Part shown: piece after piece, positions 48,401 through 60,716 of the stretch
Numbering within the stretch: position 1 is the first letter of the stretch
Layout: every line of letters starts with the position of its first letter
From: Erythroxylum novogranatense
Lineage: Eukaryota; Streptophyta; Magnoliopsida; Malpighiales; Erythroxylaceae
Assembly (NCBI GenBank): GCA_029891385.1
Contig: CM057225.1
Span: 11,032,060-11,096,059 of the forward strand
Reading direction: 5' to 3'
DNA length: 64,000 bases
Made by a program: the position numbers and the translations under genes
The notes under the pieces: generated by a model
The model's input: only the letters and a program-made list of their open reading frames with translations
What the model was told of the DNA's origin: nothing
Databases searched by the model: none

Positions 48401-51400
48401 TGAAAAGGAACTGCTCCAGGTACTTCTCCTTTCCTAGCTTATTTGGTTTCATTTGCATCTAAAAGCACAGGGTTTTTATCAAATTTAGTATTCTCTTTAT
48501 AACGAGAGCAGGCTGCCTTGAGTGGTGCTCGGAGAAGTAAGCAAAATTGGCCGAACTCCGTTATCAATTTTCGGGTGTGTTCTTTCCTTATCTCTTTTAT
48601 TTATTTAGCATTTAATATTATTTGTCGGGTATATTTGTAGTGTTGTGTTCAATTTATTTGGGTGTATTTATTGTTCGTGTGTATACACGGGTTTAGGTTG
48701 TGATAAATACACGTGCGTAATTCTGTCTGGGGAATTTGGGTTTTAAGTGAGACCGTTTGTGACCTCTCCGCCCTTTCCTGGGATCTTACGTGGAATGGTA
48801 ATATTGTCTTAGGAGTCCGTTTGGCGGTCTTTCTTGGGTATTACCGAATCGGTTCACTTCACTAGTTGTTTACCTTAGAGGAAAAAATACCCGATTTTCC
48901 CAACAAGTGGTATCAGAGCTGAAGGTTTATCCTTTAGTTTATTTGTAATACTTGTAATATTGAATACTATTATTTGAGTCTATAATGACGTCTGTAAATT
49001 TACCAACAACTAGAGACATATCAAATATGACACAGGTGACATCGACTTCCTCATGGCAGAGGACTCCAATGTCAAGTATGAAGTTGGTGGTGGAAATATT
49101 TGATATGTCTATTGTTGATAAATTACGAGGCGATAAATGAAATACAAATGAAAACAAAATGAAAAATAATCAAATGAAATAAAAGAAAATTAAAATAAAG
49201 AAAAAAATAAATAAATAAAGGGATAAGGAAAGAACACACCCGAAAATTGATAACGGAATTCGGCCAATTTTACCTACTTTTCCGAGCACCACTCAAGGCA
49301 ACCTACTCTTATTAAGAAGAGAATACTACATTTGATATGTATACAACTTTTGAATATTTTTATCAAATTTTTGGGATGGTATAGAGTAAGAGGAGGAGAA
49401 GTTTTTTTATAACTTAGCAAACTCCTCACATTTTCATTTCTTCCCAATATGGAATGAAAATTGTGTCACCAAAATAAAAAAAATACCAAAATCATCAAAG
49501 TCAAAAAAATACCAATTCATCAAAGTCAAAATAATACAACAGTTTTTGCATCTCATGCCACTAATAATTGCACTAGTTGTTATATTTAGATTCCGTTTAC
49601 TCTTCTCAGCCTTTATACATTTGCTATGCAGTTACGAAAAGAAGGGAGAAGAAATGAATATGAAAGACATAAATTGCAAGCTTTAAACCAGCGCCAGAAA
49701 TTGGTGAGCTTAGTTCGCGTGAATAGTTACTGAATTTTCCATCCCGAATACAGATCACAGACTACCCAATCTTCCGGTTGATAAATATGAAAATAATATA
49801 AATACACTCATAGTCAAGAGTTCCCAAATGTAGTCCTGTTTTGGAAGCTGGTGAACTGTGATATTAATTGTGATCTTTCAGATTTATTCTTGTAGCATCA
49901 CTGTTCTGTTATGAAAATGTGTATCATACCATTCTACCTTATTTCAGGTTCTCCACAGGAAGACAGAGGAGGCTGCAATGGCCACCAAGAGGCTAAAAGA
50001 GCTGCTTGAAGCCCGTAAATCTTCTCTGCGTGATAACTCAGGTAGATTTCATGCATATATATCCCCCGTAATGGGCTTTATACGCAAATGCTCTGTTTCG
50101 GAATTGGATGTACATTTTACGAGAAGCACATGTAATGAACAGTTATGATCATCTAAGTGTATGCTATTGATGGTTAAATTCTGGAGTGCCATATTAGGAG
50201 GTTCCATACTTTGTGAAAACAAGGGGTTGATCCCTTATTTGTTTTCCTTTAATAAATCAAATTGCTGATGTGTGCCATCTTCCAGGTATCAGCAATGGAG
50301 GAACAAACGGGCAGGTAATTGTCTTGGATAATCTTCTCAGTGGATGCTTCTGGTTATCCTTATGAAGCAACTTATTCTCTTTTCTGCATATGCAGACCAA
50401 TGAGAAGTCCTTCCAGCGGTGGCTTGATCATGAGCTAGAAGTCATGGTGAACGTGCATGAAGTTCGCTTCGAGTATGAGAAGCAAAGCCAAGTGTATGTA
50501 ATTTACTCCTAGACCTATCATTTCTTAAAGTCATGTAGCCTGTCTAGTTTTGTGTTTGTTGATGCCATGTTTTACAGAAGGGCTGCACTGGCGGAAGAAC
50601 TGGCTGTGCTGAAGCAGGTTGATGAGTTTGCTTCAAAGGGGCTAAGTCCTCCAAGAGGGAAAAATGGATTTGCTAGGTACGAGTTTCAAAATAATTCACT
50701 TTTAACAATCCTTCTTATATCTCAATACAATGGAATCGTTAAGTAGTATAAAAATGCCTGAAACCAAAGTTCTAATATCACAATTTGCTTTTGTTTTCTC
50801 TCCCCTGTTGTGCAATCAGGGCTTCTTCGATGTCACCGAATGCCAGAATGGCCAGAATATCTTCACTAGAGAATATGCTAGGCATATCATCAAATTCACT
50901 TGTATCTATGGCTTCACAACTTTCAGAGGCAGAAGAGAGGGAGCGTGCATTCACTAATCGTGGACGTTGGAATCAGCTGCGTTCAATGGGAGATGCAAAG
51001 AATTTACTCCAATATATGTTTAATTCTCTTGGGGATGCAAGGTGCCAATTGTGGGAGAAGGAAATGGAGATCAAAGAAATGAAAGAACAATTTAAGGAAC
51101 TTGTAACTTTACTGCGACAGAGTGAAGTACAGAGAAAAGAAGTAGAGAAGGAGCTAAAATTGAGAGAGCAAGCTGTCGCAATTGCTTTGGCGACATCAGC
51201 CACAGTAAGATCTCACTTTGTCATACTTTTCTTTTCATGCATCATTTAGAAGTCGTAAATTTGAGGTGATGCAAACAAAAATCTGGAAGATTAGCAAGCA
51301 TGCGATGGTGCTTAATTATCTTCCTTTTATAATTCTTATCACTCTGCATGTTTCATCAAGTCAGCATGAATCTTGGTTTCACTTGGCTTTTATTTGTATA

Positions 51401-51930
51401 TGCACATGCGTATGACTTCCATTCTTTCTGAAACTGAATACCAAATTTTGCTCAGGCTGACCAGGAGCATGCTAACTCCCCTAATCCACTGAAACATGTA
51501 GCTGATGATATGAATGGTCCCGTGTCTCCAATTTCTGTGCCAGCACAGAAGCAGTTAAAATATACTCCTGGAATTGCTAGTGGTTCTGTCAGAGAGTCAG
51601 CAGCTTTTATTGATAAAACAAGGAAGGTTAGTTAAAGACAAAGTTACCTTTCTTTTTACCATGGTATTAGGCGTGCATTATGCCTTCATCAATAAGTTTG
51701 GTTTACCGTTATTGCAGATGGTACCACTTGGCCAGATGCCAAGTAGAAGACTATCAGGTTCAGGTCAAGGAGGGAGGCTATGGAGATGGAAGAGAAGTCA
51801 TCACCAGTGGCTTTTACAGTTCAAATGGAAGTGGCAGAAGCCATGGAGACTATCAGAAATGATTAGGCAGAGTGATGAGACGATCATTAAAGCAAAGCCT
51901 CGTCCACAGTCTCTGAGACGAATGGTCTGA
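42412..51930 (+). CDS. Kinesin-4 motor protein, FRA1/KIN-4A type
   Basis: Twenty-four exons, all GT-AG and in phase, give 1057 residues, about the usual length of FRA1. Exons: 42412-42585, 43865-44011, 44105-44254, 44970-45223, 45357-45544, 45626-45750, 46102-46138, 46266-46357, 46479-46592, 46745-46858, 46994-47087, 47179-47291, 47717-47815, 47896-48009, 48087-48203, 48339-48419, 49632-49703, 49948-50041, 50286-50314, 50396-50493, 50578-50676, 50820-51204, 51456-51626, 51718-51930. The N-terminal motor has P-loop GQTGSGKT (about 106-113), switch I NNQSSRSH (about 238-245), switch II DLAGSE (about 285-290) and the neck start [18 protein letters not shown]. Long coiled coils follow. The tail holds [20 protein letters not shown], diagnostic of KIN-4A. 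By family knowledge it walks along cortical microtubules and supports cell-wall deposition and fibre strength. It appears intact. Intron 16 carries a retroelement fragment. Confidence 0.95.
48477..49337 (+). mobile_element. Copia-type LTR fragment within an inverted repeat, KIN-4A intron 16
   Basis: Arms at about 48477-48608 and 49205-49337 are inverted copies of one sequence (for example CTTGAGTGGTGCTCGG and its complement). Between them, TTTCCCAACA, an LTR-like end at 48905, is followed by TGGTATCAGAGC at 48908-48919, the initiator Met tRNA primer-binding site. A 51-codon gag-start-like frame follows (48985-49140; [15 protein letters not shown] ...). The rest of the element is missing. It looks like an LTR and leader joined to an inverted partial LTR. 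Splicing seems preserved, because the exons on both sides are intact. Confidence 0.65.
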
Positions 51931-52680
51931 TCTTTGGCAACCACCAGATTATATATACTCAGGACTCATTTTTGACCTATGAGTATGATCCCAGCCTGCT
52001 AGATGGATCCGCAATAGATCTGTACAGGTAATATTAAGGTTTGTTAAAACTTGACAGCAGCTAATTTTCAACCCCTTTGCATTCCCAGATAACAGAATGC
52101 ATCTGATAAGGACCCCCATCCAATGTCTGTTATTTTACTGAAGAACAGTGTATAACCAGAGACAATTTGCTTCTCAGGAAAAAACTTGAACTATGTAGCA
52201 TTAGGTTCCAACACCCAAGATTTATAAGCGAACAGAAGTTTGTTTATGAACACACCTGACATAAATGATCCAAGTTACTGTCTTTCTCCTTGTACAGCGT
52301 ACTGCAAGTTGCTGCTGAGGATTTATGCTTACAGTCGTCTTGGATGAGGTGATTTTGAAAGATTTAGGAGCTTAATCTTCGAATTTTGGGCCACAGTTAA
52401 TAGTTACAATGGGAGCATCTTGTAAGGCAGGGTGTTGCTGCCACGTGATAATATCTGGAGGGCTAAATGGCGTATGCTGGAATTACTGGGTATCTTCAGA
52501 TGCCCTCAACGTCTGTTGTATATTCTGTCAATAACCACAGCCTGGGGAACAAGTCCTCTCACAGAAAGTTACCAGAAACGACTTGGTCTGATTTTTCTCG
52601 TATTGCTCCATTCTCTACTTGTAATACAATGTTTATATTGTGTGAAAACAGATTGATTACAATAAACGGATTGCTTCTTA
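51931..52680 (+). other. KIN-4A 3' untranslated region
   Basis: This follows the stop codon. A poly(A) signal AATAAA at 52661-52666 suits a transcript end near 52685. The region may include a 3' UTR intron. No other coding sequence is evident. Confidence 0.5.
52661..52666 (+). terminator. Poly(A) signal of KIN-4A
   Basis: Canonical AATAAA located about 730 bases after the stop codon, the best such signal in the downstream region. Confidence 0.4.
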
Positions 52681-52685
52681 GAAAA

Positions 52686-53985
52686 CCACATAGTTGTGAG
52701 GAAAATTGTAAATTTACACTAACTCCTGTTTGTAGTTAAGTCTTTACGAGGTCTTGTACACATCTGTAATCTGTTACACCAACAGTAATCAATGCAGCAA
52801 CTTAGCTCCCCGTCGTTTTGTGTTATATATTTTGATTGTTTGGAAAAATAATCTGAAGTCGTGATAATGGCTGAAAAAATGAGAAAAAAGGAGGAAGGAG
52901 AAGAAGAGAGGGTCAAGAAAGAGAATTTAGGAAAAGTTTATTAAAGGGCAAAATAGGAAATGTAAAAGTTTAAGGATAAATTTGGAATTTAATTTTAGAA
53001 GGGTGTTTTGTAATAATAAAAATAAATGAGGATTAAATATGATTTTTAATATTTAAGGATATTTTAGAAATTATGGTAGTAAGATATAGTAAGGTTTTTA
53101 ATAATTAAGAATAAAGTGGAAAAGATAACATGGAATAATGTTATATTATTAAGTGTAATTGGATTGAAATTTATTTTATAATAAGTCAAATAGAATTTTG
53201 TAATATATAGGTTCGAATGTCAGATTAAGGAGTAAATTGGACATATCAATTAGTTAAGTCAAAATTCATGTAAGAACAATCTTTAGTTGTACTTTTAGAA
53301 TAATATTCGGTTCTTGAAACATTGAAATTTGTTATTAATAAATTATTTCATGATGAATCGTATTTTGTTTACGTATTATGAGGTGTATTGCTTGATAATT
53401 CAACGAAAAATTTGTTAATTAAAATTTTCAACTGTGCACTAATATAATTAAAATAAAAAAATCATGTTCATCAAATTAAAAAAAAACTGACTTGTAATAG
53501 GTTGATAATAAATTGTGGAAATCATGATTTTGTGACCTACCTAAGATAAGTTACATTCTGGTCATAAATTGATAAGTTGCTTAAATATGAGCGAGCAATA
53601 CCTAAATATATGTCCATAACTATGTCTCATATCAATGATTAGATATTATAGTAGTACGGGAATATTATGAGTTTTAGGAAATATCACGTGTCGTTAGCTT
53701 GGTGCTACAGTGGTACCAAATTACCAAATTAGATTGAGGAATTAGAGTACCATGTGCTAATATTTATATATCTTTTATGTTTCCACTTGGTGAGTATTAC
53801 GATGGGTAGAAATGGGATGACAAATCATTGAATATAAGCCTAGTGATTAAGAGGGCTAGACAATTTAGTTAATAATGAGATAAAACATAAATGACAGTAA
53901 TAAAATAATATTAGTATTAATTGTTAATAATGAAAACATTTTGAATGTTTGCTAAATGTTTGGATAGGTTGAGAATTACTGTGTA

Positions 53986-54017
<32 letters not shown>

Positions 54018-54679
54018 GTATTAATCATTTGATTGATTTATAAATATATATTGAATTATTGACTTCTCGGCATTATTTTGTTAAGAAATAGAGAGATTGT
54101 CATTACTTCGTATCCAAATATCTATCTTTGTTTAACACAAGTCGACTTCCTGAGAGTGAGGATAGCAATGGGGTGGGCCTAACACGAACTTGACCTGAAA
54201 ATTTCTACCAAGTCTAGGCTTGATTAAACTCAAGACACTCAAACCAAACCCAAGCCCGATCGCACCTGTGTTGGATTGAAATACAACTCGACTCAATGTT
54301 TTTATTTTAAAAAAAACATCATTTAATTCAAAATGACATTATTTTCCTGTAACTTTGCTTCGGGCTAGACTCAAACTTCAAGACAGGCAGCACCAAACTG
54401 AATCCGAGTTTTATTGCCATCTCTACTTAGAGTTTAGTGCTGATTTTCTTACCCTCAAACGTTTGCTGAGATTAAGAAACCAAGTACAGGGTAGTCAGCT
54501 GAAGAAACTAAGTACAGGGAAGTCTGCTGAAAGAATTAAGTTCCTAAATAGATCGGGCAAAAGAACAAGCTGAAATTAATGATAAAGAATACGATAAGCA
54601 TTGACATCCCATTTCATAAAATTTAGTATCGTTTGAATTTAACCTGTGCAATTAATATGCACTAGTCAAGTTGTGACGA
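52686..54679. other. Intergenic spacer between convergent genes
   Basis: AT-rich, with no supported gene. A short (TA)n run is at about 53996-54017. A GC-richer degenerate repeat-like stretch at about 54160-54430 (phrases such as CAAACCCAAGCCCGA) is probably old retroelement sequence without intact frames. Confidence 0.45.
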
Positions 54680-57064
54680 TTATGAGAAGGCACGATGAGG
54701 GTCCAATTCACCATCCTCCATTAATACAGCCTCTTTAATCTCTTGTAACATCTTTAGTACTTGCCACATAGTAGGCCTCTGCTCAGGCGAGGTCAAGCTA
54801 CAAGCCATAGCTACCTCAATTAGCATTTCCAATCTGTTGTCTTCTGCACCATCATCTTCTCTCGAGGACTTTACCCAATTCATCATATCATTTGGCACTA
54901 AAACCGGGAACTCAGACGGAAGCTTGCCAGTTAAGAGCTCTAACAACAGAATCCCATATGCGTAAACATCAGATTTAGAGGTTGTTTGGTGATTTGAATT
55001 GCGAGTTTCTGGAGCTTTGTATGCTCTGTTATCTGTGCCATCGTCAATCGTTGAATTGAAAAGAACAGTAAGGCAATAGTCTGCAACGCAGGCCGCAAAA
55101 TCTGGGCCGAGAAGGACGTTTGATGACTTGAGATTGCCATGGACAAACCTCCATGCTTGGTGGATATATGAGAGACCTTGCGCGACGTCCTCTCCTATTT
55201 TCAGACATGAGGTCCAGTGAAGTGGCTTTGCTCTCGTCGACTTAGAGCCTGCATACGCAACAGTGCGAAACGAGTTATGACTTATGAGTTGGCGTCCGAA
55301 CTCCGACGTCAGATTGATATTTTGACCTTTCAGACAATGATGACCCAGTGGGACCCATGAATAAGAGAAGTCATATACTATGTATGGTGGGGTCCAACCC
55401 AATTCCTATCGAAATATTCCGTTTCATTTCATAGATTCCATTACACACACAAGTTAACATTTAATTGAGAAACAACATCAATGTCGTCAAAGATTCACTT
55501 TGTTGGTGGAGTTGAGTCAGGCACTACTCTTATTAACATAAACAAGTTAATAAATAAACTTGCAAGCATAAACAAAACTCGATTAAGCAAGCATCAGTTT
55601 TCTTATACTGGCTCACTGAGTTTAAAAAAGTATGAACCTGAAGAGACGATAGTGCAGAATGAGGCTGATTAGCTTACCGTGAATCAAAGAGAAGAGACTG
55701 CCATTGGGTTGGTAATCATAGATCAGAAGCCTCTCTTCTCTGGCTTGAAAATATGCTCTGAGTGGAACCAAATTGGGATGTCTAAGTCCACCCACTGATT
55801 CCATATGCCCATCGAACATAGCTTTGGTTGTCCCCGCCAACTTACTAGCGTCAAGCCTCTTAACACTAACTATCAAACGATTGTCCAAGACTGCCTTGTA
55901 GGTGGTTCCAGTGGTGCCTCTTCCTAGCAACTCAGCTGAAGCTCTCAGTAGCTGATCAAGCGTGTAAACCTGTGCCTCACCAGCACAGAACAAAAGACTC
56001 CCACTTTTGCCCACTTGCATTCCTTGCACTCGTTTCACTTTCTCCTCCAACTCGTTCTCCTGCTGGTCTATTTGCATCACAGCCGCCATTTCAGGATTGA
56101 TCACATTTTCAGATTCACTTACGCTCTTCGACTTTTTCTGGTTTCTTTTCTTTCTCACAGCTATTACAAAACAAAGGAGTGAACCAGTGAGAACGAACAC
56201 TGCTGATGAAAACCCAACAATGAGTGCTGTTCTCTTGTGTTTCGTTTTTGGACTCTGTTTCCCAAATTCAACGCCGTCTAAGTTTTCGCTTTGACCAAGG
56301 GCGATCTCCGGAGGTGGTGGCGCCGCTGCCGACAACGATGGACGGAAGAATGGTGAACTGGGACGACATTCTTTCTGTATAATCTCTCCACAAAGACTCG
56401 GGTTTGATAAAAAAGAGGACAGTCCAAAACGGGCTAATGTTGGCGTCACTGGCACTGCACCAGTGAGATTGTTACACGAGACATTGAACGCTTGAAGAAA
56501 GGATTGGTTTAATGGAGGTACACTTCCATTGAACCTGTTCCACTCAAGACGCAGATAGTACAAGCGCTCTAGAGATATTAACTTGGAGGGTATAGGTCCA
56601 GTTAGATTGTTGTAGGACAAATCTAGAGTGCCTAGTCTGTGAAGGGAAATGATTGAAGGTGGGAAATAACCAGTAAATGAATTGTGAGCTAAAAAGAGAG
56701 TCTTGAGGTTGACGAGTTTGGACAAATCAGGAATTGGTCCGTTAAGGGAGTTGTTCTGCAGACTGAGAACTCGGAGCTGGTCAAGGCGACTCAAAGTGTC
56801 GGGAGCGAAGACACCGCCGAGATCTAGGCCTTGGACGACGAGTCGAACAACCTTTCGTTGGAAACATTTTACTCCTAGCCATTGACAGAAGTGGAAGCTT
56901 GTGTTGGGAGAGTATGGGAGATTGTATTTCAAATCAGCTTTGGATTTGAAGACGAGAAGAGCAGTTGCATCAGACGCTTGTAATAAGTTCACCGACGAGG
57001 CAACAATGCCTAAGGAACATAAAGACAGCACAAAACAAGCTTTTGGCAAGAGAAGATGGAGCAT
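54680..57064 (-). CDS. LRR receptor-like pseudokinase (At5g67200-like)
   Basis: Exons 57064-55678 and 55248-54680 join in phase (CAC G|GC TCT) to give 651 residues. Order: signal peptide (about 1-23); LRR N-terminal cap with CQWLGVKC; about five leucine-rich repeats ([48 protein letters not shown]); a Pro-rich juxtamembrane part; one transmembrane helix (about 283-307, [21 protein letters not shown]); kinase-like domain with [12 protein letters not shown] and VKRLDA. The catalytic loop reads HGNLKSSN (about 499-506), so HRD is HGN. The DFG site is DYC (about 519-521). Both catalytic Asp sites are therefore unlike active kinases, typical of the 'probable inactive receptor kinase' subfamily. 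It likely signals at the plasma membrane as a scaffold or co-receptor. The frame is intact. Confidence 0.93.
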
Positions 57065-57112
57065 TGTCTCTGTTGAATGAAACTGAAACCCAGCTACCTA
57101 GTTGTTGACTCT

Positions 57113-57121
57113 GTTTATATT
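57113..57121 (-). promoter_or_regulatory. Possible TATA box of the LRR pseudokinase gene
   Basis: The minus strand reads AAATATAAACAG about 50-60 bases before the start codon. The short distance means a short leader. It is assigned by position only. Confidence 0.3.
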
Positions 57122-57124
57122 TGG

Positions 57125-57930
57125 CTGGCACAAGACCACAGGTGCAAATGCAATTGGCCCATGACATCCCCCAGCTACAGGGTCGGGAATGGATAGAGAA
57201 AGAGCGTATTACCAAAGGTGATGGGAGCAGTACGTGACAAAGCTTGTCAGCTCACAGGAATAGCTTGTCGGAACTGCAAGCTCAGAATCACGTGAACTTA
57301 AAAAGAAGAGAGGAAAAGTATTCTGACAGGAATTGCCGTTAATCTTCTTTAATGTTATCATCCAACCTTCACTAATTGTCAATAATGGACTATTGAAATT
57401 CGATATATTCTAACACTACTAAAATTAAGCTGTAGGAGTTGCATGATAACTGTAGTTAGATGGTGCCGACTCGACATACATATCTAAAAGAATATCTTGT
57501 GATAGCCGGACTAATCAAAGGGCTTTAATTAATAATTAGTTGGCTATATCAATACTGGAAAGGTTTCCAAAAAAAAAAAAAAAAGCCTAATCTTTAGCAG
57601 ATAATTAGAAATGACAGCTCGTTGCTTTTTTAAGAACTAAAAATATTGTCTATTTCTTAATACAGAAATGACAAGGAAGATGATATATTCTTATAAGATA
57701 GAGTTCCTGTTTGAGAAATCACTAACACTCAAACTAAAAGGATGATAGAAGGAGTAACTAGAATACGGTAATGTTCCCTAACTTGAAGGAGGCCTCTCAA
57801 ACCAAATGTCAACTTTCTTCTTGGCTAATTATGTTAAATAGACTAAAGGGGTGCTTGGTTCATAGATTTAGAATGGAGTTAATCTCTAGAGCTCAACAAG
57901 TTTGGGCTTCCTTCTCCCCGCACCATATTT
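57125..57930. other. Promoter region and spacer
   Basis: Upstream region of the minus-strand receptor gene. A poly(A) run lies at about 57568-57585. No gene is supported. Confidence 0.4.
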
Positions 57931-58588
57931 AAGCAGACTTTTTTACCATGCAGACGTAGGACTGGCTCCTTCACCATCTTCAACCCAACTGGAGACTCTA
58001 CGACCGCGATTGGCCGACCCTTTTTGGCATTACTTGTTGGTACCTCTGGCAATGGAGGAATCGAACCCTGTTTAATAGTCAATTTACTTGGCCTTCCTCA
58101 CCTCATTCTCTTATTTTGTCTTATGCAGGTCAGATCTACTCCTCCATTGGATGGCAGCATCGGGTGGAACCTACCGGCTTCCCCAGGAGACGTGAGTTAC
58201 TCATAGGGTGGTGCCCGCCTCCCCTTGGTTGGATCCGACTTAATACCGATGGTACCAACAAGCGGTCCACATCCTCGGCCACAGCCGGTGGACTTCTTCG
58301 CCACAGTGAGGGCCGTTGGCTCGGGGGCTTCACCCAGAAGATGGGGTGGTGTTTTGCCATGATTGCAGAGTTTTGAGACGTGTTTACCGGACTCAATATT
58401 GCCTGCGATCGGGGCTTTCGCTGCATCGAGCTAGAGGTTGATTCCAAGATGGTGTTCGACATTCTCTCCTCCCCGGACAGGAGGTCCCGGGCTCTCAATC
58501 CCATAGTCCGCCGCATCCATCTACTGCTTATGTTGGGCCCGGGTCCCGAATCTCCATTATCGAGGCGGCTCCTCGAAATTGCTTGACT
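57931..58588 (+). pseudogene. LINE ORF2 C-terminal part, RNase H-like (left piece)
   Basis: One frame reads W-rich LINE-type sequence (WPTLFGITCWYLWQWRNRTL), followed by GWIRLNTDGTNK, ATAGGLLRHSEGRWLGGFTQ, a TGA at 58374-58376 where Trp is expected, DVFTGLNIACDRGF and ELEVDSKMVFDIL. This is the RVT_3/RNase H-like domain at the end of plant LINE ORF2. LNTDG and EVDS hold its acidic residues. The 5' part of the LINE is missing. The domain is cut at about 58588 by the inserted LTR sequences and resumes at 63641. Confidence 0.8.
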
Positions 58589-60711
58589 TGACGGCGTAAA
58601 TAACCGGACCCGATCCAACATCCATACAAATACATAACTCGATTTACACATATATATTCATACATACATTCTACACATGCATTCCATTTGTGAAATTAAA
58701 CACCCCATAAACTAAGGGGCTTCATGCCATTACAAATGAAAGGAAATTTAGCAAATATTTTCAAATGTAGCATAATACAAAATGAAAGGTAAATCCAAAA
58801 TACATAAGTATGTTCCATGATGAAATGCTGGCGGGCTAACTAAAGTACTAACTTAATACAAGGCTCTAACTAGCTTGAAGTTTGGATGCCTTGCAAAGGT
58901 CGATAATCGTCTCGATCACTTTTGAGGAGGGAGAGTAATGGGGTAAGCTGCGAAGCTCAGTGGCATATACGTTTATAGCCATTGGTAACGAGCCACACAT
59001 CAAGCAATATGTATATATATACCAACATATCACAATTCAAGATTTATCCAATGATTCACATTCACAGAAACATATGTCATGCAATTTCTGTTTCTCAACA
59101 TAACAATCATTATGCATCATTCCTATTAAATCAATCATGGATGCACACAAATGGTTCGAGAGTTCCGTAAACAATTCGGATAAACCGAAGTTACATCCGT
59201 AAACTATCCGAGTCCGATTTCTCAAGGATCTCGTTGCCTCAAGCGGGCAGCCGGGAGAAGGCTTTATGTCAACGTGCACGTGACTCCATCCGTAACTCTC
59301 TTACCCAAATAAAGCACATAATCCATTCGTTTCATGCTCAAAGCATCTTAGCAAAGCTTTCGAAATTCTCATTCTTTTCATATTTGCAAAATGCCATAAG
59401 GCCTATCAGGCCATGCATAATCATAGTCATAATGAAAATTCAATATTTCTCATCTAATTCAATACAAATAAGGTCACATAGTGCAAACAAGCATACATAA
59501 GGCAATTTGCCCATACACACAATAACCATGAACATATTACCCACCTAATATCGCTCGAGTAGCTGACTCACTGGTGTCCTTCCTCTTGCGATTGGGTCAG
59601 GTCGGCTTGGTTTCCTATAACAAGCCAAGTTCTCATTCCATCAATATCAAAAAGAAATATTCCATAAAGCACAAACAAAAGTAAAGCACTAAAAGTCTCC
59701 ATCCGACTTCCATCTAAATTCTCGAACCCTTCGAACAAATTCCAAACTTCCCTTCTTCCTTTAACTCGTAGCCTTTTATTTCTAGGTCACAACGAATCCA
59801 AAATCACCTTAATTGGACATCTACACCAAAAGATATGCCCAAAAATATCACAATTTTCACTTTTTCGACAACGAGGGGTTCATGAACGGTAACGGTTGTC
59901 TTCGATGGCGTGCACCTGGCGTCGCCATGGCGAACACTTCTTCGCACGTCGCGGCGAATACCTTTTCGAACGTCGCGGCGAATTAACATTAATTCGTCGC
60001 GACGTTGCTTCCCTTTCTCGCACGCCGCGACGTGTTCATACGCACGTCGCGACATGTGGGTCTGGAGAACGACTCCGAAACTCGATTTCCAGCATTTACC
60101 AACTTCAATCTTTTCCCAAACTCAAATGCAACACATCTGAACCTTAGATCAAGACTTATACTACATTTCTAACCCATTAACAACTCAAAATCAGTCATAA
60201 ACACATCAACCCAAGAAATCTCACCATTTTTGCCATAAAACCCTAAAACTACCGATTCTCTTCATTCCTACTATCTTCTCAGTTTAAATCTAACCAAACC
60301 AAGTTCAAACAAAGCAAATCTTACCCGGAAACGTCTTAGACCGGTCAAAAAATGTCAAATGTCGAAAATCTCTTTTCTCTTCTCTTCCTCTCCACCGACG
60401 GCTTCTTCTTCTCCTTTCTTCTCTTTTTCCTTCTTTTCTCTTCTCTTTCTAAGCCTAATTCTTTAAACCTAAAGGGAAAGCACAATGACCGCAATACCCC
60501 TCCTACTAAGCCTTAACCTATCCAAAGTAAGTAACTTCCCAAAATACCCTCATAAACTTTTATCTTATAATTCTCATTTCAACCACAATAAACGCAAATA
60601 CACCTCAATTATCCACTAATACTCCCAATTTAAATTAAACCAAAGCATAATCACAAACTTAGCACAATTTAGGCTTAATGACATCATTAAAAAAATTCGG
60701 GGTCTAATAGC
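58589..60711 (-). mobile_element. Truncated LTR sequence, minus orientation
   Basis: On the minus strand this sequence parallels the solo LTR next to it in order: start near ACCCCGAATTTTTTT, pyrimidine-rich leader, a GC-rich block of CGTCGCGACG-like motifs (59920-60055), then a long AT-rich tail. It has no protein-coding capacity. It lies inside the LINE. Its outer end (near 58589) is uncertain. Its inner end seems shortened before the second insertion. Confidence 0.55.
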
Positions 60712-60716
60712 TTACG

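Noticed and set aside
48985..49140. 51-codon frame in KIN-4A intron 16 as an alternative exon
   Set aside because: It follows a retroelement primer-binding site and resembles a gag start. It does not continue the kinesin.
57879..58651. Minus-strand frames over the LINE piece
   Set aside because: They are shadows of the plus-strand RNase H-like domain, which has clear family motifs.
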